Under the pieces are notes generated by a model that saw nothing but the letters and a program-made list of their open reading frames with translations, was not told the origin of the DNA and searched no databases. A stretch of DNA of 64,000 nt from Kolteria novifilia (GTDB taxonomy: Bacteria; Planctomycetota; Planctomycetia; Kolteriales; Kolteriaceae): NCBI GenBank assembly GCA_007748055.1, contig CP036279.1:2542001-2606000 (forward strand). The letters run 5' to 3'. The stretch's first letter is position 1, and each line of letters begins with the position of its first letter. The position numbers and the translations under genes were made by a program. Shown piece by piece: positions 54,862 through 64,000 of this stretch.

Positions 54862-55024
54862 CCCCCTCACCCCTAACCCCTCTCCCACGGGGAGAGGGGA
54901 ATTAAAGGCTTTCTCCCACGGGGAGAGGGGAATTAAAGGCTTTCTCCCACGGGGAGAGGGGAATTAAAGGCTTTCTCCCACGGGGAGAGGGGAATTAAAG
55001 GCTTTCTCCCACGGGGAGAGGGGA
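54862..55024. repeat. Tandem array of a 31-bp palindromic repeat (GGGAGAGGGG family)
   Basis: Five copies of a 31-bp unit containing TCTCCCACGGGGAGAGGGG, joined by AATTAAAGGCTT, follow gyrA and precede the convergent cyclase gene. The array opens with CCCCCTCACCCCTAACCCC, the complement of the GGGGTTAGGGGTGAGGGGG-type spacer seen in the 11.2-12.2 kb array, so both belong to one repeat family. The hairpins may also act as transcription terminators between the convergent genes. Confidence 0.9.
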
Positions 55025-55065
55025 ACTCTAAGACTTGGCCGTTCGAGGTCGATAACACTGCGAAT

Positions 55066-56199
55066 TCAGTCGCTCGCGGCAAGCGGGCCTTCGAGCAGGT
55101 AGACCTTCATCTCTCCTTTGCCTTTCACCTTGATCTCACCGCGATCCTCAAACGAAAAGCGGTCCTTGATGAGTTCGTACGTCGATTCGGAGACCTGGAC
55201 CGAGCCGGGGATGCCGTGCGACTCCATTCGGCTGGCAGTGTTCACCGTGTCCCCCCATAGGTCGTAGATGAACTTCTTGCGACCGATCACCCCCGCGACC
55301 ACCGGCCCCGAGTTCATGCCGATGCGGATGTTGAGTTTGCTTCCGACGAGCTCGTTGATGCGCTTGACCTCTTCGAGCATCGACAATGCGAAGTGGGCGG
55401 CTGCTTCGGCATGATCCTCGCGCGGCGTCGGTAGGCCCGAGCAGGCCATGTACGCGTCGCCGATCGTCTTGATCTTCTCGAGATCGAAATACTCGACCTG
55501 ATGATCGAAGGCGGAGAAGAGCTGGTTGAGCCGATCGACCAGCGCGACCGGAGAGATCTGGGCGGACATTTCCGTGAATCCACAGATGTCGCCGAAGAGG
55601 ACGGTCGCTTCGGGAAAACTTTCCGCGATCGTTCCCTGGCCCTGCTTCAACCGTTCGGCGATCGGCTGGGGCAGGACGTTGAGCAGGAGCCTTTCCGACT
55701 TGGCTCGTTCCTGTTCGATGCGGACATTCGCCTCTTGGAGAGCCGCGAACGCTTCGTTTCGCTGGAGCAAGTGGATGTAGCCGGTGGAGTGGTGCCGAAT
55801 TCGGGCGACGAGTTCGATCTTGTCGGGAAGCTTGACCAGGTAGTCGCTGGCGCCGAGCGCGAAGGCTTCGGCCTTGACGACAGGCTCCTCCTTGGAGGAG
55901 AGGACGATGACCGGGACTTCTTTCGTCGCGCCATTGGCGCGGTAGAACCGTAAGAGCATCAAGCCGTCGGCATCGGGCATGACGAGATCCTGGAGGATCA
56001 CCGTCGGTTCGAGCTCCTTGGCGAGCGGGATCGCTTCACCCGCGTCGGTGCAAAAGTGGAAGTCGATATCTTCCTGGTCTTGCAGCATTCGCCGGACCGC
56101 CTCGCCGACCATTGGCTGGTCGTCGATCATCAAGACGGTGGTGGTGTGGCTACGCACGCGCGTCAGCGTCGGATCGGTGGGACTCGTCGCTTGAGCCAT
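55066..56199 (-). CDS. Adenylate cyclase with N-terminal receiver domain
   Basis: A 377-residue protein. Residues ~20-140 form a receiver domain with phosphoacceptor D71 in ILQDLVMP and SSKEEP, YLVKLP as Thr/Lys sites. A class III cyclase domain follows (~175-370): metal Asp residues D204 (LFGDICGFTE) and D248 (KTIGDAYM), purine-selecting K242/D313 (EKIK and YDLWGD) and the transition-state pair N320/R324. The Lys/Asp pair indicates ATP as substrate, so cAMP synthesis controlled by phosphorylation. No sensor kinase of its own is present; the divergent chemosensory operon next door is the likely source of phosphate. An alpha-helical linker with LLLNVLPQPIAERL joins the domains. Confidence 0.9.
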   Translation of the reverse strand: MAQATSPTDPTLTRVRSHTTTVLMIDDQPMVGEAVRRMLQDQEDIDFHFCTDAGEAIPLAKELEPTVILQDLVMPDADGLMLLRFYRANGATKEVPVIVLSSKEEPVVKAEAFALGASDYLVKLPDKIELVARIRHHSTGYIHLLQRNEAFAALQEANVRIEQERAKSERLLLNVLPQPIAERLKQGQGTIAESFPEATVLFGDICGFTEMSAQISPVALVDRLNQLFSAFDHQVEYFDLEKIKTIGDAYMACSGLPTPREDHAEAAAHFALSMLEEVKRINELVGSKLNIRIGMNSGPVVAGVIGRKKFIYDLWGDTVNTASRMESHGIPGSVQVSESTYELIKDRFSFEDRGEIKVKGKGEMKVYLLEGPLAASD

Positions 56200-56410
56200 G
56201 GATCGTTCCCAATGGTTCGCCAGCCCGGACGGTGGGACTCGCTCGGTTCACGTTATACAGGAAAGAGGAGCGGATAGGTGGGGTCGATCGGCTCGAAGCG
56301 TCTCGTGTCGCGAGCACGCCTTTCTCCCAGGTGACGCCGAGCATACACTGTGTCTGACATCTTGCTCGCACGAAACCCCGAGATGCCGCACTGGACGAGG
56401 GAGCCGCTCC
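56200..56410. promoter_or_regulatory. Divergent leader between the adenylate cyclase and chemosensory genes
   Basis: About 210 bases contain the start regions of both transcription units. GAGGGAG at 56397-56403 is a good ribosome binding site for the TTG start at 56411. No binding sites were assigned. Confidence 0.4.
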
Positions 56411-57181
56411 TTGAGCCCGCGACTTGGCAACGACGATCAGCCGATGCTCGAACTCTTTCGGGCGGAGCTTGAGACGCATACGGAAGTACTCAGCGAAGGC
56501 TTGCTCCGGCTCGAAAAGGAACCGAGTCGCGGCGACCAGATCGAGTCGATGATGCGCGCGGCCCACTCGATCAAGGGAGCGGCGCGGATTGTCGGGATCG
56601 AGGAGGCCGTCCGCGTCGCCCACGTCATGGAGGACATGTTTGTCGCGGTCGGTCGGGGTGACTTCGTGCTCAACGGCAACGCCGTCGACGCCCTGCTCGG
56701 CGGATTGGACATGCTCACGCGGATCGGCGAGGAAGTCGGTGAGGAGACCTCCGAGGAGATCTCCCTCGACGCCGAGAACGCCGCCGCGGCGATCCAGGCA
56801 CTTCGTGAGGGGGGCGGTGAGCCTGCCGAGCCGGAGCCGATGCCCGAGGTCAGCACGCCGAGCGAGCCGGCTCCCGCGGAGGACCGTTCCTGCTCGTTGT
56901 CGCCGGGGGGGGATCTCGACGAGGCGGCGGCCGCCGACTTGCGCCACGCGTTGCTCGAGTATCTCGGCGAGGGAAACACCCACTACCGACTCGATTTGGC
57001 CAACGTCCGGGAGATTCATCCAACCGCGCTGTCGGTCTTGGTTCAGTTCGCCCGTAAGGCGGGGCAACAGCGCGACATTGAGCTGCAGGTCGTGGGGGCG
57101 CGGGACGCGGTGGCCGACCTCTTTCGCTCCTTTGGCCTCGATCGGCAGTTTCGGCTTCCGAGCCAGGGAGGTCGAGCGTAA
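56411..57181 (+). CDS. Hpt-STAS protein of the chemosensory cluster
   Basis: A 256-residue protein. Residues ~10-115 form an Hpt domain of CheA type with phosphoacceptor H52 in MMRAAHSIKGAAR. After an acidic Pro-rich linker, residues ~155-250 form a STAS domain (DLANVREIHPTALSVLVQFA); the usual DSSG-like Ser site reads HPTA. TTG 56411 is taken because GAGGGAG precedes it at a good distance; ATG 56444 (MLELF) is the alternative. It overlaps cheA by one base (TAATG). A separate Hpt next to a CheA that has its own Hpt suggests a branched phosphorelay or signalling to a partner-switch system. Confidence 0.82.
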   Translation: MSPRLGNDDQPMLELFRAELETHTEVLSEGLLRLEKEPSRGDQIESMMRAAHSIKGAARIVGIEEAVRVAHVMEDMFVAVGRGDFVLNGNAVDALLGGLDMLTRIGEEVGEETSEEISLDAENAAAAIQALREGGGEPAEPEPMPEVSTPSEPAPAEDRSCSLSPGGDLDEAAAADLRHALLEYLGEGNTHYRLDLANVREIHPTALSVLVQFARKAGQQRDIELQVVGARDAVADLFRSFGLDRQFRLPSQGGRA

Positions 57182-60090
57182 TGGACAAGGCGTCGCGTCG
57201 TTCCGACTTCGTGAGCGAGGCTCGCGAGCACCTCCGCGGTGCCGAGTCGGAACTCTTGGCCCTGGAGAAGGACAGCGGGGCGTCGATGCGCGAGCGGCAC
57301 GACCGTTTGGTCCGGGCCGTCCATTCGATCAAGGGGGGAGCCGGGCTCTGTGGATTGGAGACGATCGCTCGACTCGCCCACGCCATCGAGTCGTCCTTCG
57401 AAGTCAGCTATCACGAAGGCGCCCCGCTCCAGAGCGACGAGATCGAGACGCTCTTGTCCGCGATCGACCGTCTCGGGGCGCTTGTCGACGATATCGACAA
57501 CAGCGACGACGCCGACATCTCGGCATTGCTTGTGCGGTTGCAGCGGCCCGGAGTGGCGAGCGAAGTTTACATCGAGTTCGGGGCTCTTCCCTCGGACATG
57601 ACGCTGTCCAGTTCCCGTTTGGACGAAATGACGCGGCACGGAGAGCACCTCTTTTACCTCGAGGTCAATCTCGGTGAGTTCGCGAAGCAAACCGGACGGG
57701 GAACGGTACGGCTATTGAGCGATCTCCGAAATCTCGGCCGTCTCGAGGCCACGGCACTCGACGTGGAGGACTTCGACCTTTCGCTGGGGTTGCCGCGCGA
57801 GTCGCCCAAGGCGCGTCTGCTGCTCTCGTCGCTTCATTGCCGACTGGAGTTGGTCAACAAGACGCTGGTCCCGAACACGAGTCTTCGCCAAGTCAGGTTT
57901 CCGAAGTCGTCGACACCCGCCGCGCCGGCCCCGGGAACGCGCGGGGACGCGAAGGGTTCCTCCGATCGAGTCTCGCACGTTCGCATCTCGGTCGACTTGC
58001 TCGATCAGTTGATGAATCTCGCGGGGGAATTGGTCCTGGTTCGCAACCAGATGCTTTCGATCGTCAAAAAGGAACGGCTCAACCTTCGTGGAATGGTCAA
58101 ACGCCTCAGCGGTGTGACGACCGAAATTCAAGAGACCGTGATGCAGACCCGCATGCAGCCGGTTGCCAATCTCTTCAACCGGTTTCCTCGAGTGGTGCGC
58201 GACCTCGCCCGCGAACTGGGTAAGCGGATCGACCTGTCGATCAGCGGTGGCGAGGTCGAACTCGACAAGTCGATTCTCGAGTCCCTCGCCGATCCACTGA
58301 CCCACATGATTCGCAATAGCTGCGATCACGGCATCGGCACCGTCGAGCAACGCTTGAGTGCCGGGAAGACGGAAGCGGGCCAGATCCACTTGGGCGCGAC
58401 CCACGAGGGGGGGCAGATCAGCATCGCCATTGAGGACGACGGTCGTGGCATCGAGCCCGAGCGCATCAAGCGAAAGGCGATGGACCTCGGCCTTCGCACC
58501 GAGGCCGAACTCGAGGCGATGAACCAGCACGAGGTGCTTTCGTTGATCTTCCTTCCCGGATTCTCGACCGCCAGCTCGGTGACCAATCTTTCCGGCCGCG
58601 GGGTCGGCACCGACGTCGTGAGGACCAACATTGAGCGACTTGGAGGGAGCGTCACGGTCCACTCCGAGCCCGGCAAGGGGACGTCGATCACCCTTCGATT
58701 GCCGCTGACACTCGCGATCATTCCGTGCTTGATCGTCGTCGTCGGCAACGAGCGCTTCGCGATTCCGCAAAAGAGCGTGGAAGAAGTCGTCCGGCCGAAG
58801 TCCTCGTCACGCTCGGGCCGCATCGAGTGCGCCTACGATCAAGAGATCTACCGTTTGCGCGATCGTCTGCTTCCGCTGGTCCGGTTTCACGAGGTTCTGT
58901 GCCGCCGAAAGCCCTTTCGACCCGAGGACCGCGCGGCGCTCATTCGCAAGTACCACGGTTCCGACGAGTCGCGTTTCGACGCGGTCACCGCCGAGGAGTT
59001 CTCGCAGACCTCCGCGATCGTCGTGCTCAAGGTGGGGCGGCATCGCTACGGGTTGCTCGTCGATCGAGTCGTTGACACCGCGGAGGTCGTCGTCAAGCCG
59101 ATGCAAAGTACGATGCGCTCGCTGACGTGCTACTCGGGAGCGACGATTCTCGGCGATGGCCGCGTGGCGCTCATCTTGGACGTCGACGGCATCGCGCGTC
59201 ATGTCGGCATTTCGTTCGAGACCGACTCGGGTCTCGACACCACCGAGGCCGACGGGGAACCGGTCGAGCGTCAGACCGTGCTTCTCTTCAAAGCCGGGGA
59301 ACAGGAGCGTTTCGCGATCCACTTGCCCGCGGTGCGCCGTATCGCGATCGTCGATCCCGCGAGGATCGAACGCGTGGGGGACAAGGAGTTCGTCACCATC
59401 GACGGCGTCGGTACCTTGGTCCTGCGACTGGACCGGCTCCTGAACGTCTCGGCCTATCCCGAACAGTCGCGCATGTACCTGATCATGCCGAAGGACCGGC
59501 GCCGTCCGGTCGGGATTCTCGCGTCCTCGATCATCGACGCCCAGACGTTGGCGGTCGATCTCAGTGTCGAGAGCTACCGCGAGGACGGCATCTTCGGATC
59601 GGCGATCGTCGGCGATCACATGACCCTCTTCGTCGATCCGCATCGGCTCAGCGAGAAAGCCGATCCGCTTTGGGCGGCCGAACACTTCGAGGAGACGCGC
59701 GTTCCCGGGATGAAGATCCTACTCGTGGAGGACACGCAGTTCTTTCGACGACTGGTCGCCGGATTTCTCGAGGATGGTGGTCATCAAGTTGTCACCGCGA
59801 TCCATGGGGCCGACGCGCTGGCGAAACTCGACGAGGGGTCGTTCGACCTCATCGTCAGCGATATCGAGATGCCGCAGATGAACGGCTTCGAGTTCGCCCG
59901 CGAGGTGCGGCGCCGCGGGCTCCGCGTTCCGCTTATGGCGTTGACGACTCTCTGCAGCGACGACGATCGAGAACGGGCCCAGGAGTGCGGCTTCGACCGC
60001 TACGAGGTGAAGCTCGACCGCGAGCAGTTCATGGCGACGGTGACCGACCTGCTCGGCACGTGCGTCGCCGGAAAGGAGACGGCGCCGTGA
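57181..60090 (+). CDS. cheA: Hybrid chemotaxis kinase CheA (Hpt-HATPase-CheW-CheW-REC)
   Basis: A 969-residue hybrid CheA. Hpt domain with H48 (LVRAVHSIKGGAG); dimerisation segment from ~264 (LLDQLMNLAGELVLVRNQML); HATPase domain with N-box NSCDHGI (~378), G1 EDDGRGI (~418) and GRGVGTDVVRTNIERLGG. A CheW domain (~510-680) is followed by a second CheW-like domain (~690-825; QTVLLFKAGEQERFAIHLPA), then a C-terminal receiver (from ~844) with phosphoacceptor D894 in VSDIEMPQMNG. It transfers phosphate from receptor arrays to its own or partner receivers. ATG 57181 shares a base with the upstream stop, and the gene ends in a GTGA overlap with cheW. Confidence 0.92.
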   Translation: MDKASRRSDFVSEAREHLRGAESELLALEKDSGASMRERHDRLVRAVHSIKGGAGLCGLETIARLAHAIESSFEVSYHEGAPLQSDEIETLLSAIDRLGALVDDIDNSDDADISALLVRLQRPGVASEVYIEFGALPSDMTLSSSRLDEMTRHGEHLFYLEVNLGEFAKQTGRGTVRLLSDLRNLGRLEATALDVEDFDLSLGLPRESPKARLLLSSLHCRLELVNKTLVPNTSLRQVRFPKSSTPAAPAPGTRGDAKGSSDRVSHVRISVDLLDQLMNLAGELVLVRNQMLSIVKKERLNLRGMVKRLSGVTTEIQETVMQTRMQPVANLFNRFPRVVRDLARELGKRIDLSISGGEVELDKSILESLADPLTHMIRNSCDHGIGTVEQRLSAGKTEAGQIHLGATHEGGQISIAIEDDGRGIEPERIKRKAMDLGLRTEAELEAMNQHEVLSLIFLPGFSTASSVTNLSGRGVGTDVVRTNIERLGGSVTVHSEPGKGTSITLRLPLTLAIIPCLIVVVGNERFAIPQKSVEEVVRPKSSSRSGRIECAYDQEIYRLRDRLLPLVRFHEVLCRRKPFRPEDRAALIRKYHGSDESRFDAVTAEEFSQTSAIVVLKVGRHRYGLLVDRVVDTAEVVVKPMQSTMRSLTCYSGATILGDGRVALILDVDGIARHVGISFETDSGLDTTEADGEPVERQTVLLFKAGEQERFAIHLPAVRRIAIVDPARIERVGDKEFVTIDGVGTLVLRLDRLLNVSAYPEQSRMYLIMPKDRRRPVGILASSIIDAQTLAVDLSVESYREDGIFGSAIVGDHMTLFVDPHRLSEKADPLWAAEHFEETRVPGMKILLVEDTQFFRRLVAGFLEDGGHQVVTAIHGADALAKLDEGSFDLIVSDIEMPQMNGFEFAREVRRRGLRVPLMALTTLCSDDDRERAQECGFDRYEVKLDREQFMATVTDLLGTCVAGKETAP

Positions 60091-60620
60091 ACACGCCAAA
60101 GGAGACGGGGCGAAAGCCGTATTGCACGTTCCGGTTGGGGCGGCGGCTTTTCGGTGTCGATGTGCTCGACGTCAAAGAGATCAATACGGAAAGAGAACTG
60201 ACGCCCATTCACCACGCGCCGGATGAAGTGATGGGATATGTCAATCTGCGCGGCAGCATCCACCTCGTCCTGGACATGCGGTTGATGCTCGGCATGGAAC
60301 GACTCGAGATCGGTCCCGACACGAGGTTGATGGTGTTCAAGCCGTCGGCGGGCGATTCCTTCGGCGTGATGGTCGACGCGATCGGCGACATCGTCGATGT
60401 CGACGAGGACCTGGTCGAGGAACGTCGCAGCCGGGACGAGGGGCTCCCCGAGGGGGCCGAGCGGCGTCAGTTGGGAGCCGACTTCGTTTGTGGCGTTTGC
60501 CGGCTCGACGAGGAATTGTTGATGGTGGTCAACTCGCGTCAGCTCTTGCCGGCCATCGAGAAGATCATGACCATGCAGGGCGCCGCGACGACGACCCTTT
60601 CGGCGTCGCCGGAGCGTTGA
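60087..60620 (+). CDS. cheW: Chemotaxis coupling protein CheW
   Basis: A 177-residue CheW: YCTFRLGRRLFGVDVLDVKE, the consensus REL-like NTERELTPIHHAPDEVMGYV, NLRGSIHLVLDMRLMLGM and a DFVCGVCRLDEELLMVVNS end. It couples MCP receptors to CheA. GTG 60087 overlaps the cheA stop (GTGA); the long open frame further upstream lies inside cheA and is not used. A short Met/Thr-rich tail closes the protein. Confidence 0.92.
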   Translation: MNTPKETGRKPYCTFRLGRRLFGVDVLDVKEINTERELTPIHHAPDEVMGYVNLRGSIHLVLDMRLMLGMERLEIGPDTRLMVFKPSAGDSFGVMVDAIGDIVDVDEDLVEERRSRDEGLPEGAERRQLGADFVCGVCRLDEELLMVVNSRQLLPAIEKIMTMQGAATTTLSASPER

Positions 60621-60691
60621 GCGAGTGGCGGAGAATCGTCCGACGATGATCCGATTGGGCTACCGACTAGAGGACTAGGGGGAAACGATTC

Positions 60692-62953
60692 GTGAAGCAC
60701 TGGCGACTGTCGATCAAGATGGGGCTGCTCATCGGCGTATTGGTGTTGACGTCGATGATGATCGCCGGGGTGGGCATCTACGGACTCGATTCCGTCAACA
60801 AGCAGCTCGTTCGCGTCGTCGGTGACACGCTCGAGAAGTTGCGACTCTCGACGGAGATTCGCACCCGGCTGCTCGAACAGATCCGGGCGGGAAAGAACGC
60901 GATTCTCTCCGAAGATGACGAACAGTCGCGACGCTACAAAAAGCGCGCCGAGGCGGAACGAGAGACCATCGACAAGACGCTCGCCGATCTCGAGCTACTC
61001 TTGGAGGCCGATGGCGAGGATCAGCAGCGCAAGTACTTGGCGGAGTTCAAGGCGTCGTGGGACGAGCTCAAGGAACAGGATCGGGAGATGCTCGAACTCG
61101 CGATCCAGAACTCGAACCTCAAAGCGACCGATCTGCATCAAAACGAGTCTTACGAGACGCTCAAGGGGTTTCAGGAGGCGCTGAGTGGGGTTCGTCGCCA
61201 TGTCGAGAGCACGCAGCCGCGGCCGATCGAGGCGACTCAGACGACCTCGGGCGCCAAGACTCCCGACCGGTTCGAGGAGTTGGCCGAGGCCCAGGTCAAC
61301 ATCCTTCGCTGGCACGGTCTCCAAGCGTTTCATATCGACGCGCTGACGTCGCGGTCGATGGACGAATTGGAGGGGCGGATGAAGCTCCTCCAGGACCGGA
61401 TCGAGGAAGAGCTGCGAATCGTGTCGGAGACCTTTCCCGAAGCGAAGGACGAGTCCGCGAAGGCTCGCGAGGCCCTGACCTCCTTCGAGGAAACCAACAG
61501 TCGCATCATCACCCATTCGCGGGCCAACAGCAATGAACTCTCCGCCCAGATGTCGATGGGCCCCCAGGAAGTCTTGCAGAAGCAAGCCGGTGAGAAGATC
61601 CAGGATCTGACGCGGAGTCTGCGCGCGGAGTTGGGCAAGGAAAAGGAGTACAGCGACTCGACCTACCGCCAAGCGACCTACGCGATTGTCGGGTTCTCGG
61701 TGGTCGGGATCGCGATTGGGCTCTTTCTCTCGCTCGCGATCAAACAGGCGATCACCGGGCCGGTGGCGGCGTGCGTTTCGATGATCCAGACGATCGCCGA
61801 AGGCGACCTGAGTCGACGACTCAACCTCGATCAGGAGGACGAGATCGGCGAGCTGGCCCACGCGATGGATTCGGTCGTCTGCTCGCTCACGCGGATCGTC
61901 GCCGACATTCGGAGCGTCTCGGGCGAGGTCAATCGGTCGGCCAACGAACTGTCGACCGTCTCGACCAACTTGCTCAGTCGTGGACAGGACGTTTCCGATC
62001 AGTCGGTGGCCGTCGCTGGGGCGACCGAGGAGATGTCGGCCAACATCAACACGATGGCCGCTTCGGCCGAGCAGATGAGCATGAACGTTGTCAGCATCTC
62101 CTCCGCCACCGAACAGATGAGCGTCAACATCGCGACGATTTCCTCAACCGCGGAACAGACGTCGACCAACGTCGGCACCGTGGCGCGGTCGATCGAGGAG
62201 ATGACCAAGGCGTTCCAGGAAATCGAGAACGACGTCAAGGAGGGGTCTCGGGTTGCCAACGAGGCCTCATCGCTCGCCCAGGACGCGACCGCCTCAATGA
62301 ACTCGCTCGATTCGGCCGCCAGTGAGATCAACAAAGTGACCGAGGTGATCAAGACGATCGCGCTCCAGACCAATCTCTTGGCCCTCAATGCCACCATCGA
62401 AGCGACCGCCGCCGGGGAAGCGGGCAAGGGATTCGCGGTCGTCGCCGGCGAGATCAAGGAGCTCGCTAACCAAAGTGCCCAAGCCGCCGAGGACATCGCG
62501 AGTAAAATAGAAGGGGCTCAGTCGAGCACCCGCGAGGCGGTCGCGGTGATCAAGCAAGTGGCCGAGATCATCGGAGCAATCAATCAGTCGACCAACCGGG
62601 TGGCCGAGTCGGTCGAGCGCCAAACTCGCTCGGCCAATGTCATCTCCCAGAACGTCCGCGACGCGGATAGCGGCGTGGAGAACATCGCAGTCTCGATCGC
62701 CGAAGTGGCCAAGGGAGCCAACGACACCTCCAAGAACGCGGGCGAGGCGGCCAAGGGGGCTTCCGACATGTCCAGAAACACCGGCGAGGCCGCAAGAACG
62801 GCGGTCGAGATCTCGCGAAACATACACAGCGTGAGCGAGTCGAGCCGGGAGAACGTCGAGAGCTCCCGCAAAGTCAGTGCCTCCTCGGCGGAGTTGTCCC
62901 GCATCGCCGCGGAGCTTCAACGGCTTGTCGAACGCTTCAAGCTCGAGGGATGA
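60692..62953 (+). CDS. Methyl-accepting chemotaxis protein
   Basis: A 753-residue receptor starting at GTG 60692. A membrane segment at ~10-30 is followed by a ~290-residue extracytoplasmic helical sensor region rich in Glu/Lys (four-helix-bundle-like), a second membrane segment at ~328-348, a HAMP domain (~350-400) and a long cytoplasmic coiled coil. The hairpin tip reads [20 protein letters not shown] followed by [14 protein letters not shown], the MCP signature with TIEATAA in place of AIEAARA. It feeds the CheW/CheA pair encoded just upstream and CheB downstream. No CheR-docking pentapeptide is seen at the C-terminus (VERFKLEG). Confidence 0.92.
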   Translation: MKHWRLSIKMGLLIGVLVLTSMMIAGVGIYGLDSVNKQLVRVVGDTLEKLRLSTEIRTRLLEQIRAGKNAILSEDDEQSRRYKKRAEAERETIDKTLADLELLLEADGEDQQRKYLAEFKASWDELKEQDREMLELAIQNSNLKATDLHQNESYETLKGFQEALSGVRRHVESTQPRPIEATQTTSGAKTPDRFEELAEAQVNILRWHGLQAFHIDALTSRSMDELEGRMKLLQDRIEEELRIVSETFPEAKDESAKAREALTSFEETNSRIITHSRANSNELSAQMSMGPQEVLQKQAGEKIQDLTRSLRAELGKEKEYSDSTYRQATYAIVGFSVVGIAIGLFLSLAIKQAITGPVAACVSMIQTIAEGDLSRRLNLDQEDEIGELAHAMDSVVCSLTRIVADIRSVSGEVNRSANELSTVSTNLLSRGQDVSDQSVAVAGATEEMSANINTMAASAEQMSMNVVSISSATEQMSVNIATISSTAEQTSTNVGTVARSIEEMTKAFQEIENDVKEGSRVANEASSLAQDATASMNSLDSAASEINKVTEVIKTIALQTNLLALNATIEATAAGEAGKGFAVVAGEIKELANQSAQAAEDIASKIEGAQSSTREAVAVIKQVAEIIGAINQSTNRVAESVERQTRSANVISQNVRDADSGVENIAVSIAEVAKGANDTSKNAGEAAKGASDMSRNTGEAARTAVEISRNIHSVSESSRENVESSRKVSASSAELSRIAAELQRLVERFKLEG

Positions 62954-62982
62954 CTTTCGGCTCAGGGAAGGAGAGAGCACGG

Positions 62983-64000
62983 ATGACGATGGAGGCGTGT
63001 GTGACGTCGCCGTTGCGCTTGTTGATCGTTGATGACTCGCGGATCTTTCGCGAGGCGTTTCGCGAGATCGTCGCTCCGCTGCCCGGAGTGGAAGTGGTCG
63101 GATCGGTCTGGAACGGAGTCAAAGCGCTCGAATACCTCCGAGCCAACCCCGTCGATCTGGTCACCCTCGATCTCCAGATGCCGCAGATGGATGGTCTCGA
63201 AACACTTCGGGCGATTCAGCGACTCAACGGGTCGCGACCGGATGATCCTCCCGTCGGGGTGCTGCTGGTCAGCGCCTATTCGCGTCAGGGAGCCGAGGTT
63301 ACCATCAAGGCGCTCGAGGCGGGAGCGTTCGACTTCGTCTGTAAGCCGAGCGGCCCCCACGGCGTCACCGACATCGACCGCATCCGGCGCAGCGTCTCGG
63401 AGAAGCTCCGGGCCTACGCTTCCCAACGGGATGTCGGCACCGTCAGCGCGCAGGTCCCTGCCCCGATTGCCGCGCCGCCGATCGCTCATCGCTTTGACCG
63501 CGAGATCGAGGGAATATTCATCGCGGTCTCGACGGGAGGTCCGCAAGCGCTCACGTTCCTGCTTCCCGAGCTGAGCCGGGTGACTCGTGCTCCCATTTTC
63601 GTCGCGCAGCATCTTCCCGCGGAGTTTACCCCTTTTCTCGCGAAGAGTCTCGACGCCAAGTGTCCCGCTCGCGTCGTCGTCGCCAGTGACGATGAGCCGG
63701 TCGAAGCGGGAACGATCTACATCGCGCCGGGGGGACGCAACCTGCTCCTGCGGAAACGCCAGGGCATGATCCGCACCGGGATCAACGATCTTCCCTCCGA
63801 GTCGGGCTGCCGGCCGTCAGCCGACATTCTCTTTCGGTCGGCGGCGCCGGTTTTGGGGCAGAACGCGGTGGCGTGTGTCCTGACCGGCATGGGACACGAC
63901 GGAACCGAGGGACTCAGGGCACTCCGGCGTGCCGGGGCGTACGTTCTCGCCCAGGATGAGGAGAGTAGCGTTGTCTGGGGGATGCCCGGAAGCGCGGTCG
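62983..64000 (+). CDS. cheB: Chemotaxis methylesterase CheB (3'-truncated by window edge)
   Basis: The frame runs open to the window end, so the last residues are missing. A receiver domain (LLIVDDSRIFREAF, phosphoacceptor Asp in TLDLQMPQMDG) is followed by a linker and the methylesterase domain with its triad: Ser in VSTGGPQAL, His in AQHLPAEFTP and Asp in GMGHDGTEG. CheB demethylates MCP glutamates to reset adaptation. ATG 62983 has GGAAGGAGAG upstream. CheR is expected beyond the window. Confidence 0.93.
   Translation, partial: MTMEACVTSPLRLLIVDDSRIFREAFREIVAPLPGVEVVGSVWNGVKALEYLRANPVDLVTLDLQMPQMDGLETLRAIQRLNGSRPDDPPVGVLLVSAYSRQGAEVTIKALEAGAFDFVCKPSGPHGVTDIDRIRRSVSEKLRAYASQRDVGTVSAQVPAPIAAPPIAHRFDREIEGIFIAVSTGGPQALTFLLPELSRVTRAPIFVAQHLPAEFTPFLAKSLDAKCPARVVVASDDEPVEAGTIYIAPGGRNLLLRKRQGMIRTGINDLPSESGCRPSADILFRSAAPVLGQNAVACVLTGMGHDGTEGLRALRRAGAYVLAQDEESSVVWGMPGSAV

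Overview
The window is high-GC, gene-dense DNA from a member of the Planctomycetota, probably a Pirellulales-like lineage; the genus cannot be fixed from the sequence. The indicators are six DUF1559 proteins with prepilin-type N-termini, a PSCyt1/DUF1549/DUF1553 protein paired with a Tat-exported DUF1501 protein, a fused XylR/AraC regulator, small carboxypeptidase-regulatory-like lipoproteins, lpxB and long arrays of palindromic extragenic repeats. No rRNA, tRNA, CRISPR array, prophage or complete insertion sequence was seen.

Layout. 1-4.8 kb: the end of a TlpA-like thiol-disulfide protein, a tcuA-tcuB pair (tricarballylate oxidation) and a DUF4240-like protein. 4.9-12.2 kb: two complex repeat blocks flank an overlapping operon of three HtrA-like proteins. 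Only the first has the Ser protease triad; the other two have lost all three residues. 12.2-18.1 kb: a tight operon of envelope proteins (DUF4175-like, coiled-coil, TPR-like, NPCBM). 18.3-24.2 kb: lpxB, a CHAD protein, small DUF proteins, an orphan antitoxin-like gene and nrdR. 24.4-29.2 kb: a protein with two ATP-cone-like segments and similarity to the start of class III ribonucleotide reductase but no glycyl-radical tail, then an NfeD-like/flotillin pair.

29.6-41 kb: DUF1559/lipoprotein units, a large TPR protein and a YebC/PmpR regulator, with a MITE-like element inserted at the stop codon of a DUF1559 gene relic. 40-46 kb: a DUF1501 and PSD1 operon divergent from a XylR-type regulator. 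46-55 kb: another DUF1559 gene, a GT87-like membrane protein, an MsbA-like ABC exporter, a DUF1569 protein and gyrA. 55-64 kb: a chemosensory cluster (Hpt-STAS, hybrid CheA, CheW, MCP, CheB) divergent from a receiver-domain adenylate cyclase.

Most interesting points: the HtrA trio with two apparent pseudoproteases; NrdR beside a radical-less NrdD-like protein; a chemosensory array that may control cAMP; the nested 17-bp/long-unit repeat array at 4.9-6.3 kb; and the MITE-like insertion at 38.2 kb. Function assignments come from motif recognition by eye; no database search was run.
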